From assembly GCA_964416315.1 (NCBI GenBank), contig CAYQDR010000007.1:5600-69599 (forward strand): a stretch of DNA of 64,000 nt, in the 5' to 3' direction. The translations under genes and the position numbers were made by a program. Of the stretch, positions 9,302 through 17,698 are shown in pieces. Under the pieces are notes generated by a model. That model made no database searches and had not been told where the DNA came from. It saw only the letters and a program-made list of their open reading frames with translations. This DNA comes from CAYQDR01 sp964416315 (GTDB lineage Bacteria; Methylomirabilota; Methylomirabilia; Rokubacteriales; DASRDR01). Position 1 is the first letter of the stretch, and each line of letters begins with the position of its first letter.

Positions 9302-10641
9302 CGCCCGTGCCTCGGCGACGGCGCGCCCGCCACGACAGTCGGCGCCGCCGAGAGCTCCGGGGCCGCGGTCCAGGCGGCGATGTCTACGGCCAGCCGCCGA
9401 CGATGCTGCGCGATCTGCCCGAACGTGACTTCCTGAACGTCTCCCCACCGACCACCGAACGGCGGTCTCAACGCGGCGATGATGTCGAGCACGGTCCCCA
9501 CGGTCACGCTCGCGTCCTGGGTCCACGCGATGGCCCGGGACGCCCCGGCCATCGTCCTGCGCAACGCCTCGTCTCCCGCCACCCGCGCGATCGCCTGCGC
9601 CAGCTCGACCGCCTCGCCACACCGGTAGATGATGGCGTTGACACCGGGACGCGCCGTATCCGTGGGGCCCACACAGCCGACCCGATCCGATACGACAACG
9701 GGGAGTCCGACGATCAGGGCCTCGCTGACGGCGAGGGGGTGCGGGTCGCGCTCCGAAATCACCGCCAGGAGATCCCCCGCCTGGAGCACGAGCGGCACGT
9801 CACGCTGGTTGACGAAGCCAGTGATTTTGACCCGATCCGCCACGCCCTTCTGCCTCGCGCGCTCGAGGACATCTGCTCGCATCGGACCGTCGCCGACGAA
9901 CAGGGCTGTCGCCTTCACGGTCCGTGGAAGCATCGAGAGCGCCTCCACGAGGTCCTGCGGGCGCTTGCGGCGCTCGAGCTTTCCGAGGGCGACCACGACC
10001 AAATCGTCCGGCGGTAGATCGTACCGGCGTCTGACCTCCACGCGGCCGTCAGGGCGGTCCTCGAGGGTCCGGCAGAAGCGCGCGACGTCCACGGGATAGG
10101 CGCCGCGGAAGAGCTTTTCGGGGGGAACGCCATAGTGCCTGTAGTACGCCTCGTTGTTGTCGCCGATCGTGATGAAGGCATCGCAGCGGCGGAAGAACCG
10201 GCCGAGGATCGGCCGCTTGGCGGCGCGCACGGCGAGATTCCTCCGGTGCAGCAACTCCGAGTCGCCGAAGAAGACGACGGCACAGCGCCCCCTGGCCCAC
10301 CTCACCGCGCGCCAGCAGAGCCTCTGGCCGTACCCGTGAACCCAGAGCGCGTGAGGACGGAACGCCTCCAGGCGCTCCGGCAAAGATGCCGAGTCCACCT
10401 CCCAGAACCCGAACCTCCGCGGCGAAAAGCCCGGCCGCAGGATCTCGTACTCGTAGCCGTCCAGGAGCGGCACGTCCCAGGCGAAGCGCGTGTGGAAGCC
10501 GGGGTCGTACGATTCCCGGGCCCCGTGGTCGCACGCGTAGAAGACCCTCACCCTGAGCCCCGGCACCTTTGCCAGCTCGCGGAAGACCGGGGAGTGATGC
10601 TGGGTCGGGTGGGAGATGACGGCTCCGAAACGAAAGCTCAT
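9298..10641 (-). CDS. Family 4 glycosyltransferase (GT-B)
   Basis: 447 aa, ATG at 10641 overlapping the previous stop. The N-terminal domain contains ISHPTQHHSPVFRELAKVPG, typical of glycosyltransferases that begin with a conserved H-P-x-Q-H. The donor domain has LVVVALGKLERRKRPQDLVE, ALFVGDGPMR, VKITGFVNQRDVPLVLQAGD and an E-x7-E-like region at HPLAVSEALIVGLPVVVSDR. It transfers a nucleotide-activated sugar with retention of configuration, by family rule. A ~60-residue C-terminal tail follows the domain. Confidence 0.85.
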   Translation of the reverse strand: MSFRFGAVISHPTQHHSPVFRELAKVPGLRVRVFYACDHGARESYDPGFHTRFAWDVPLLDGYEYEILRPGFSPRRFGFWEVDSASLPERLEAFRPHALWVHGYGQRLCWRAVRWARGRCAVVFFGDSELLHRRNLAVRAAKRPILGRFFRRCDAFITIGDNNEAYYRHYGVPPEKLFRGAYPVDVARFCRTLEDRPDGRVEVRRRYDLPPDDLVVVALGKLERRKRPQDLVEALSMLPRTVKATALFVGDGPMRADVLERARQKGVADRVKITGFVNQRDVPLVLQAGDLLAVISERDPHPLAVSEALIVGLPVVVSDRVGCVGPTDTARPGVNAIIYRCGEAVELAQAIARVAGDEALRRTMAGASRAIAWTQDASVTVGTVLDIIAALRPPFGGRWGDVQEVTFGQIAQHRRRLAVDIAAWTAAPELSAAPTVVAGAPSPRHGR

Positions 10642-11765
10642 CGGGGCGACACGGCCGGACCGGGCCCCAACTCGGCCGCCAACGGGGGCTTGGGATTCGG
10701 GCTGAGCGGGTTCCCGAAGTCGCGCCGGCGGAGCTCCTCGATGCGGGCCGCGGGCGCGACGGCCGCGCGGCGTGCGCTCAATTGCGCCGTCGTCGCCCCC
10801 CGACCGTCGACGGCACGCCTCCCCGGCTGCGGGGGATGCCAGAGATGGACGATGGGCAGGTACCCGAACGGGTACACGGACCGCGTCAGCGCCCGGTCCC
10901 AGAACTCGTTGTCTTCGCCGCCCCAGCCCACGAACCCCTCGTCCATCCCGCCCAGGGCGAGGTAGGCGTCCCGGTCCACCGCCAGGCTGCCGCCGGCCTC
11001 GAGGTTCTGGATGATCCTCTCCGGAGCGCAGTCCGCCAGCGATGCGCTCCCCTCGAAGAGTCGCCGCGTGTGGTTCTCGGAGAGATAGAAGATCAGCCGC
11101 TTGAGGTTGATCACCTGGTAGCCCCGGCGGTGCTTGTCCGCGAGCTCGGCCGCATAGGTCTCGGGGACCAGCATGTCGTTGTCGTGCAAGACCAGCAGGG
11201 AGCCCCGGGCGTGCCGTGCGCCGACGTTGAAGGCCCAGGTGCGGCAGTACGGCATCCCCTCGTACGGCGGGGCCGTGTGGACGTAGCGTACCCATCCGGG
11301 GAGGTGGGCCCGGCCCGTCTGCTCGTGATCCTGCTCGACCACGACGCACTCGAGCGACACACCCTTCTGGCCGGCGATGCTGCCGAGGGTCCAGAGGAGG
11401 TGGGGCAGGCGATCCCGGCCCCGGTGCCCGATAAGGAAGGTGACGTCCGGATGCTCGGCCGAGACCGGCGACCCCTCGGGTCCGGCCAGCCGGATCGGGA
11501 AGTCGCGCAGGGCGGAGCGCAGGAGGAGCCGCCCGAGCGCCGGGAAGACCCGCGGGGCATGAAGCTCCGAGGTCCACTGCCAGGCGCACGCCACCCCGTC
11601 GCCTCGATCCGACCGCACCAGGCGCTCGCCGCGGTTCCGGACGTAGATCCAGGGGCGCGCCTTCCCCCGAGCCATGCCGTCGGGGCGAAGAGCCCAGAGA
11701 TAGCGGGGCAGGTCCAGCAGAAGGACCCCCCGCTTCTGCCTAGGCGAGTACCGCTGGCTTCCCAC
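10638..11765 (-). CDS. Glycosyltransferase with GT2-like fold and galactosyltransferase-C motif
   Basis: 375 aa from a GTG at 11765, overlapping the upstream gene by 26 bases; a later ATG 30 codons in is possible. The core contains VTFLIGHRGRDRLPHLLWTL, VLHDNDMLVPETY (DXD) and GGMDEGFVGWGGEDNEFWDR. That last segment is the signature of the galactosyl/GalNAc-transferase C-terminal domain seen in many family 2 chondroitin-type enzymes. The first ~100 residues are basic and not recognised. Likely a cytoplasmic hexosyl- or hexosaminyltransferase in EPS assembly. Confidence 0.78.
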   Translation of the reverse strand: MGSQRYSPRQKRGVLLLDLPRYLWALRPDGMARGKARPWIYVRNRGERLVRSDRGDGVACAWQWTSELHAPRVFPALGRLLLRSALRDFPIRLAGPEGSPVSAEHPDVTFLIGHRGRDRLPHLLWTLGSIAGQKGVSLECVVVEQDHEQTGRAHLPGWVRYVHTAPPYEGMPYCRTWAFNVGARHARGSLLVLHDNDMLVPETYAAELADKHRRGYQVINLKRLIFYLSENHTRRLFEGSASLADCAPERIIQNLEAGGSLAVDRDAYLALGGMDEGFVGWGGEDNEFWDRALTRSVYPFGYLPIVHLWHPPQPGRRAVDGRGATTAQLSARRAAVAPAARIEELRRRDFGNPLSPNPKPPLAAELGPGPAVSPR

Positions 11766-13086
11766 GGGTTGCCTCGAGGTCCTCGGCGAACCGCCGGATG
11801 GACTCGGCCGCCTCCGGGGTCAGGAGTCCGCTCCCCGTCGGCCACTCGCTTCCCGGGTCAGTATGCTCGTGGCGTCTGCCCAGCAGGTCCCGCACGCGTT
11901 GCGCCAGCCATGGCGGGACACCCAGCCGGGCCAGCCTCCCGTCAGGGGGAAGGACCAGGCGCGGCACCGGGCCCGTGCGGACAGGCTGAGCGAGACAAAG
12001 GTCGAAGGCCTCGGCCCATGCCTTGGTCACCCCGTCGAAGCTGTACCTCCCACCCTGGGACCGCATCGCGCTCTCGGACAGCCGCCGGAGGAGCCCGGGC
12101 TCCTCGAGGAGACGCCGGACGCAGGCCGCCGCCCCCTCCACGTCGCCCACCGGAAAGGTGAGGGCATTCACCTCGTGGACGAACTGTCCTTCGATCTCAA
12201 GCCCGACGAACCGCGCAATCACCGGCACGACGCCGTGAGCCATGACCTCGCGCGGCGCGATGGTGACGCCCTCCGTGCGGGCGAAGTGGACCAGGCAGTC
12301 GAGATCCGGGTAGACCTTGTGATAGAGCGCCTCGCGGCTCAGCCACCCCTGGAAGGACACGCGACCCGCGTCCACGAAGTGCCCGAGCCGGGTCCGCAGC
12401 TCCGCCTCCGCGGGCCCGGTCCCGACCACCTCCATCCGGAAGGGGACGCCCCGGCGCTCGAGGATCTCGAGCACCGCCACCAGGTCCCCGATCCGCTTCT
12501 GCTCGGGGTCGAGCCGCCCCACATAGCCGAGCCTCAGCAGCTCGCCCGGCTCCCTGGGGGAGACGGGAACCTCCGGGGGACGCACGCCCCCCGGGATGCT
12601 CACCACGCGCTCCTCCGGCAACCCCGCCCATTCGACCGCGGCTCGTCGGATCATCTCCCCCGAGGTCACGCAGAGGTCCATCTGCTCCCGGTAGAGGCGG
12701 GCGTCGAACAGGTAGTGGGGCTCGTACGCCTGGATCGTCACCGCGAGCCGCGGAGCGCCTCCGCCCCGCTTGAGGGCGCTCACGACGGGGTACGCGTCGA
12801 ACACCCGGGCGATCAGGACGACGTCGGGGCGGACCGCCCGGATGGTCCGGATCAGCCCTTCCCGCCGCGCCTGGCGCGTCCCCCGCGCGCCGTCGAACTC
12901 CACCACCGGGACGTCCGGGTACGCCGCGCGATACCGCGTGACGTCGTTGAACCGACCGCCCTTCCCGAGACCCAGTACGGCGTCCCAGCCGAACGCCGGG
13001 AGGTGCCGGCACAGGTCCGCGACGATGGTCTCGACGCCACCGTGGACCGCGTAGGAGGGCGAGCAGATCAGGAGCTTCTTCGGCAT
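11740..13086 (-). CDS. Family 4 glycosyltransferase
   Basis: 448 aa starting at MPKKLLICSPSYAVHGGVET (ATG 13086), where the GT-B N-terminal glycine loop begins; the upstream extension is low-complexity and rejected. The donor domain has LRLGYVGRLDPEQKRIGDLV, FRMEVVGTGPAEAELRTRL, VSFQGWLSREALYHKVYPDL and EGVTIAPREVMAHGVVPVIA, the family 4 acidic motif. A ~70-residue C-terminal tail is not part of the fold. Separated by 31 bases from the next upstream gene. Confidence 0.87.
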   Translation of the reverse strand: MPKKLLICSPSYAVHGGVETIVADLCRHLPAFGWDAVLGLGKGGRFNDVTRYRAAYPDVPVVEFDGARGTRQARREGLIRTIRAVRPDVVLIARVFDAYPVVSALKRGGGAPRLAVTIQAYEPHYLFDARLYREQMDLCVTSGEMIRRAAVEWAGLPEERVVSIPGGVRPPEVPVSPREPGELLRLGYVGRLDPEQKRIGDLVAVLEILERRGVPFRMEVVGTGPAEAELRTRLGHFVDAGRVSFQGWLSREALYHKVYPDLDCLVHFARTEGVTIAPREVMAHGVVPVIARFVGLEIEGQFVHEVNALTFPVGDVEGAAACVRRLLEEPGLLRRLSESAMRSQGGRYSFDGVTKAWAEAFDLCLAQPVRTGPVPRLVLPPDGRLARLGVPPWLAQRVRDLLGRRHEHTDPGSEWPTGSGLLTPEAAESIRRFAEDLEATRGKPAVLA

Positions 13087-13117
13087 CTGGAAAGACGCGC
13101 CGCCCGGCGCTCCACCG

Positions 13118-14224
13118 TCACCGGACCGCCCCGAGCGCGACCACCAGCGCCCGGTACCGGCCGGGCGCATCGATGTACTCCTCCGCGCACCTCAGCGCGT
13201 TCCGCTTCATCTCCGGCAGACGCTGGCCGATGGACCGGATCGCGTCCACGAACCCACGCTCGCTGTCCACCATCACGCCGCAGTCGTACTTTTCGACGAA
13301 CTCGAAGCTGGTCTGCCGGCTCACGATGACCGGGATCCCCATCGCGAGAAACATGCAGAGCCGGTTCGAGCTCGTCCCCATCCGAAGCCACTGCGATCCG
13401 GAGTGATGGTAGACAGCCATGCCGATGTCACCAGCCACGACAGAAGACCATGCCTCGCGCCACGAAAGACGCCTCTCGCCGGTTCTGTCCTCGACGTGGA
13501 GACGCTCCCGTCCGGAAGTCCTCCTTAGCAGGGCTCGCGCGAGCGGATCAAGGTTCACCAGCTGCGCGAGCACGTGGAGATTGGAAATCTGATCCAGGGC
13601 CACGAGCATCCACTCCACACCAAGCGAGTGGCCGAAAACGCCCGAGTATACGAGGGCGATCGCATCATCAGGGATGGCCGCGTCCCGCCTCAACTGGCTG
13701 CGGTCACCGGGTCCCGGAGGGATCCGGAAACACGAAGGGTAGACGACTACGAGGTGGTCTGGCCGCAGCCCCGCGTACTCGCGCTGAAGCTCGGCTTGTT
13801 CGGCTTCCAATACGACAGAAAGGGTCGAACGCCGCATCGCCCACCGGCAGAGGCGCTTCCACCACTCCGGGCGGTTGCCTCGGTAGGCGTCCCTCTTGAT
13901 CTCGTCGGCAAGCGTGACGGAGGGTCGGCGGTGCAGCCAGGCAAGGACCCCGACCAGCGCCATCGGGTCCTCCGTTGTCCCCGAGAACAACGCGTAGCGC
14001 CGCCACCATGGGGAGAGCGCGTGCTTCAGGATCCAGCGCCGACTGTACTCCGCGGGAAAGACAGCAGGCGACGCTCCTCCGTCGGCGCGACCCCGACCGC
14101 CGGGCGCGTACAGGTCCACCTCGTACCCGAGCTCGCCCAGCGCTTGCACGACCGCCTCGTTCGGCGGCGAGCCCGCCAGCTCGGGCACCAGGAGGAAGTG
14201 GGCCGCCCGCTTCCGATTCGCCAT
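13118..14224 (-). CDS. Glycosyltransferase-like protein (GT-B, divergent)
   Basis: 368 aa from the ATG at 14224, preceded by a GGGGCAGG purine tract; a GTG one codon earlier is the alternative. The fold is suggested by HFLLVPELAGSPPNEAVVQA at the N-terminus, LVYSGVFGHSLGVEWMLVAL at about 190, and SSNRLCMFLAMGIPVIVSRQ near 295, which corresponds to the donor-binding loop of GT-B enzymes. Weaker resemblance than its neighbours. It starts a new coupled block, since ~117 bases separate it from the ABC transporter gene upstream. Confidence 0.7.
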   Translation of the reverse strand: MANRKRAAHFLLVPELAGSPPNEAVVQALGELGYEVDLYAPGGRGRADGGASPAVFPAEYSRRWILKHALSPWWRRYALFSGTTEDPMALVGVLAWLHRRPSVTLADEIKRDAYRGNRPEWWKRLCRWAMRRSTLSVVLEAEQAELQREYAGLRPDHLVVVYPSCFRIPPGPGDRSQLRRDAAIPDDAIALVYSGVFGHSLGVEWMLVALDQISNLHVLAQLVNLDPLARALLRRTSGRERLHVEDRTGERRLSWREAWSSVVAGDIGMAVYHHSGSQWLRMGTSSNRLCMFLAMGIPVIVSRQTSFEFVEKYDCGVMVDSERGFVDAIRSIGQRLPEMKRNALRCAEEYIDAPGRYRALVVALGAVR

Positions 14225-14341
14225 CACCTGCCCCGACGCGCGTCACCATCAGGTGACAACCCAAGTATCGCCCTCAGGTGCCGCCTCGCTGAAGCTAACG
14301 TGATCCCCCTCAGGGCATCACGCACGCCCGACGAGCCCATG

Positions 14342-15589
14342 CTACCCCCTGTGAACTCGACGACCCGCATCCGGAAGATTGACCACGCCCATGTTCGAGA
14401 GCGTGTCGTACTCCTTGCTCCACTCGTCGATGACGTGGAAGCGAACCTGGTCTCTGCTCCATGTCCAGGCGCCGGTTTCCGTCGTGTATCCCCCGAACTC
14501 CACCCAGTACTCTCCGGGGCTCAAGAAGTACGGCGGGATGACCACTTCCGACTCGAAGTCGCCACGCGGCAGGGGATCCGGCTCGGCCGCGTCGTGTCGG
14601 CTGATCACGAGCTGTCCGTCCTTATAGATCGACACTGTCGTCCGATAGGAGGGCAGGTCCGCGGTGGACGCGCCCCAGACGGCTATTCTCACGGCCTCGG
14701 ACGGCGAGAGTCTCACATCGTCGTCGCCTTGCAGCCCGTTGATGGACACCCCGCGAAACTGCAACTTGCCCGTCAGCGGCCCAAAGAAATTTCGGCTGGG
14801 AAGATCATGGGAGCCGCTGACCTCCTTCGAGTACGCGCGCAGCGCCTCGCTGGTGTTCCCCGACACCAGCAGCCGGCCCTCGCCCAGCACGAGTCCTCTG
14901 CCACACAGCTTGGAAATGGCGGCGAGGTTGTGACTGACGAAGAGCACGGTCCGCCCTTCCCGGCTCACCTCGTCCATCTTCCCCAGGCACTTCCGCTGGA
15001 AGCGGGCGTCCCCGACGGCCAGGACCTCGTCGACCAGCAGGATCTCGGGATCGAGGTGGGCCGCGATCGAGAATGCCAGGCGGACGGCCATCCCGCTCGA
15101 GTAGCGCTTCACCGGGGTATCCAGGAACCGCTCCACCTCGGCGAAGGCCACGATCTCGTCGAACTTGCACCTGATCTCCGCCCGCTTCATCCCGAGGATC
15201 GCGCCGTTCAGATAGATGTTCTCGCGGCCCGTCAGCTCGGGGTGGAATCCCGTCCCCACTTCCAGGAGGCTCCCGAGGCGGCCCCGGACCTCGGCCCGTC
15301 CACGCGTCGGCGGCGTGATCCGGCTCAGGACCTTCAGGAGGGTCGTCTTCCCCGCGCCGTTCCGGCCGATGATCCCGACGACCTCGCCGAGCTCCACGGT
15401 GAAGGTGACGTCCTGGAGCGCCCAGAACCAGCGGTCCCGCTGCGAGGCGCCCGCGCGCCCCGCGAGCCGGCGGAACGGCGCGGCGACGGCGCGCGTTACC
15501 GCCTCCCGGAAGGACTCCGGGGGCCGCTCGCGCCCCCCGACCTGATACTGCTTCCAGAGCCCCTCGACTCGGATGGCCGGCATGCTCAT
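14342..15589 (-). CDS. wzt: Polysaccharide ABC exporter, ATP-binding protein (Wzt-like)
   Basis: 415 aa from MSMPAIRV (ATG 15589). The Walker A motif GRNGAGKTT lies at about 75-83, with YSSGMAVRLAFSIAAHLDPE as signature motif and EILLVDEVLAVGD as Walker B. After ~245 residues comes a C-terminal beta-sandwich of ~165 residues ending FHVIDEWSKEYDTLSNMGVV. This is the arrangement of Wzt proteins, whose extra domain binds the end of the polysaccharide to be exported. It energises export across the inner membrane together with the permease encoded 10 bases upstream. The C-terminal domain implies a specific glycan terminus is recognised. Confidence 0.92.
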   Translation of the reverse strand: MSMPAIRVEGLWKQYQVGGRERPPESFREAVTRAVAAPFRRLAGRAGASQRDRWFWALQDVTFTVELGEVVGIIGRNGAGKTTLLKVLSRITPPTRGRAEVRGRLGSLLEVGTGFHPELTGRENIYLNGAILGMKRAEIRCKFDEIVAFAEVERFLDTPVKRYSSGMAVRLAFSIAAHLDPEILLVDEVLAVGDARFQRKCLGKMDEVSREGRTVLFVSHNLAAISKLCGRGLVLGEGRLLVSGNTSEALRAYSKEVSGSHDLPSRNFFGPLTGKLQFRGVSINGLQGDDDVRLSPSEAVRIAVWGASTADLPSYRTTVSIYKDGQLVISRHDAAEPDPLPRGDFESEVVIPPYFLSPGEYWVEFGGYTTETGAWTWSRDQVRFHVIDEWSKEYDTLSNMGVVNLPDAGRRVHRG

Positions 15590-15599
15590 GTCGCGGCGC

Positions 15600-16460
15600 T
15601 CAGATGATATCGGCGAACCTTCGCTCGACCTTCCCGAAGTAGGCCACACCCCCGAGGAAGAGCAGGCCCCCGACCACGGCCGAGATCACGAGACCCGCGA
15701 GGTCGAACGGCTTGCCGAGGAACGCCGAGCGGAACCCCTCGATCCAGCCCGCCATCGGGTTGAGGTAGAGCACCCACCGCCAGCGCTCCGGGATCAGGCT
15801 CGCCGGGTACACGACCGGCGTCGCGTACAGCCACATCTGGACGAGGAACGGGATGACGTAGCGGAAGTCCCGGTACGCGACGGTCAGGGCGGAGAGGAGC
15901 GTCCCGACGCCCAGGGCCGTGCCGATCAGCCCCAGGAGGAGGAGCGGCGCCGCGGCGAGGTTCGGGGTCCACGGCACCCGGTAGTAGAGCATGATCACGA
16001 GCAACACGCCGCTCGAGACCGCGAGGTCCACCAGCCCGCTCCCGATCGAGGTGAGGGGGATGATCAGGCGCGGGAAGTACACCTTGGTGATCAGGTGGGC
16101 CGACCCGACCACCGACCCGCCGATCGTCCCGATCGCGTTGGCGAAGAACGTCCACGGCAGGAGCCCCGCGAACACGAAGACCGGGTAGGGGTACCCCTCG
16201 GAGGGGATCCCGGCGAGCTTCCCGAACACGATCGTGAAGATGACCATCGCGGTGACGGGCTGGATAACGGCCCACGCCGCTCCCAGCACGGTCTGCTTGT
16301 ACCGGACCTTCACGTCCCGGAGGCTGAGCGCCCACAGGAGCTCCCGGTACGCCCACAGCTCCCGCACGTCGAGCATCCGCCAGCCGTTGGTCGGCTCGAT
16401 GACGGTCACGTGGCTCCGGGCGAAGAAGGTCTCTCGCCCACCCACGTCCGTGTCCCTCAT
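15600..16460 (-). CDS. wzm: Polysaccharide ABC exporter, permease (Wzm/TagG-like)
   Basis: 286 aa, ATG start. Six predicted membrane helices, with the conserved ABC-2 segments RELLWALSLRDVKVRYKQTV, LGAAWAVIQP, YPVFVFAGLLPWTFFANAIG and LNPMAGWIEGFRSAFLG. This is the inner-membrane channel for undecaprenyl-linked polysaccharide. It pairs with the ATPase gene immediately downstream. Its presence means at least one polymer of this locus is exported by the ABC-dependent route rather than by a Wzx flippase, none of which is visible. Confidence 0.92.
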   Translation of the reverse strand: MRDTDVGGRETFFARSHVTVIEPTNGWRMLDVRELWAYRELLWALSLRDVKVRYKQTVLGAAWAVIQPVTAMVIFTIVFGKLAGIPSEGYPYPVFVFAGLLPWTFFANAIGTIGGSVVGSAHLITKVYFPRLIIPLTSIGSGLVDLAVSSGVLLVIMLYYRVPWTPNLAAAPLLLLGLIGTALGVGTLLSALTVAYRDFRYVIPFLVQMWLYATPVVYPASLIPERWRWVLYLNPMAGWIEGFRSAFLGKPFDLAGLVISAVVGGLLFLGGVAYFGKVERRFADII

Positions 16461-16473
16461 CGGTGAGGCGGCC

Positions 16474-17676
16474 TCATCGGGCGCCCCCCGCCACCACGAG
16501 CCGCGGCAGCACGACCCGGAGCACGCCCGGGTGCTTGAGGCTCTGGAGGATCAGCTCCCGGTGCCAGTTGAAGCGCGCCGACGCCCGGACCACGGGCATC
16601 AGCCCGTCGGTGAGGGCGAGCCGCGCGAGCGCGTCCAGGTCGCTCGGGGAGAGCCTCGCGACGATCCACCGGAACCACACCCCGACGGCGATCTCAGCGC
16701 CGAGGTGGGTGCGCCAGGACTCCTCGTAGCCCGCGAGCGCCGCGGCGGAGAAGTCGCCGCGCTCGAAGGCCAGCCTCAGCGTCTCCGCCGCCCAGCCCGC
16801 GCTCAGCAGGCTATAGTAGATCCCGCCCCCGGTCGTCGGCTTCACCAGCCCCGCGGCGTCGCCGATCGCGAGCGCCCGGTCGCCGTAGGTCCGCGGGAGC
16901 GGGCCGAGCGGCAGGGGCCGCATCACGACCGGCCCGGCCGGGCCCGACACGCGCCCGGCCGCCCGCAGCTCGCCGAGCAGCCGGTCGAGCGCTCGCGCCG
17001 GAGACCGCTGCGCCATCACGCCGACCTTCGCGCACGGGCGGTCCTCGCGCGTCACGGGGACGAGCCACGCGAAGCCCCCGGGCGCCGCGTCCGGCCGGAG
17101 AAAGACGTCCAGCGCCTCGGCGGGTGCCGCGCCCAGCTCGGTCTGGGCCGACGAGAAGAGCAGGGGCGGCACCCCCCACCCGAGGGCCCGCTGCAGGCGG
17201 TATCGCGCCCCACAGGCGAGCAGGCAGATCCGGGCGGTGAGGGTCCGGGCCCGGCCGGCGACGTGCGCGCGCACGGCGACCCCGTTCCGGCCGACGTCGA
17301 GACCGACAGCGCGCGCACGCGTGGCGATCAGCGCGCCCGCGTCGGCGGCGCTCCGCGCGAGGCCGCGATCGAACGCGCGCCGGTCCACCACGCACACCTC
17401 GCCCTCCGGCCCGGTGTAGTCGAAGCGGTGGCCCGCCGGCGAGTGGAACCGGCCGACGTGCACCTCGCGGAGGACCGCGTCTCGCGTCAGGCCGGGGAGC
17501 GCGAACGCCTCGACACCGAGGATCCCGGTGCAGTGGACGGGGTCGCCCACCCGCTCGTGCTCCTCCAGCACGCGGACCCGGAGCCCCTCGCGGGCGAGGA
17601 GATAGGCCGCGTAGACGCCGGCCGGCCCGGCGCCGATCACGACCACGTCGTCACGCGCGGCCGGATGGGTCGTCAT
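16474..17676 (-). CDS. Geranylgeranyl-reductase-family FAD oxidoreductase
   Basis: 400 aa from the ATG at 17676; the long upstream extension overlaps the next gene out of frame and is rejected. DDVVVIGAGPAGVYAAYLLA is the Rossmann FAD-binding loop, DPVHCTGILGVEAF resembles the C-T/S-G motif of geranylgeranyl reductases, and LAIGDAAGLVKPTTGGGIYY is the second FAD motif. Family members reduce isoprenoid double bonds in archaeal lipids, chlorophyll side chains and polyprenols. Its place between the Wzm exporter and the phosphoglycosyltransferase suggests reduction of a polyprenyl carrier or glycolipid, but this is inference. Confidence 0.8.
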   Translation of the reverse strand: MTTHPAARDDVVVIGAGPAGVYAAYLLAREGLRVRVLEEHERVGDPVHCTGILGVEAFALPGLTRDAVLREVHVGRFHSPAGHRFDYTGPEGEVCVVDRRAFDRGLARSAADAGALIATRARAVGLDVGRNGVAVRAHVAGRARTLTARICLLACGARYRLQRALGWGVPPLLFSSAQTELGAAPAEALDVFLRPDAAPGGFAWLVPVTREDRPCAKVGVMAQRSPARALDRLLGELRAAGRVSGPAGPVVMRPLPLGPLPRTYGDRALAIGDAAGLVKPTTGGGIYYSLLSAGWAAETLRLAFERGDFSAAALAGYEESWRTHLGAEIAVGVWFRWIVARLSPSDLDALARLALTDGLMPVVRASARFNWHRELILQSLKHPGVLRVVLPRLVVAGGAR

Positions 17677-17698
17677 GCGCGCCCCGCACGACGCAGGT

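Noticed and set aside
14225..14341. Separate promoter or riboswitch in the gap before wzt's stop
   Set aside because: Only a short GTCACC-ATCA-GGTGAC hairpin is visible; no promoter-like pair or known riboswitch pattern.
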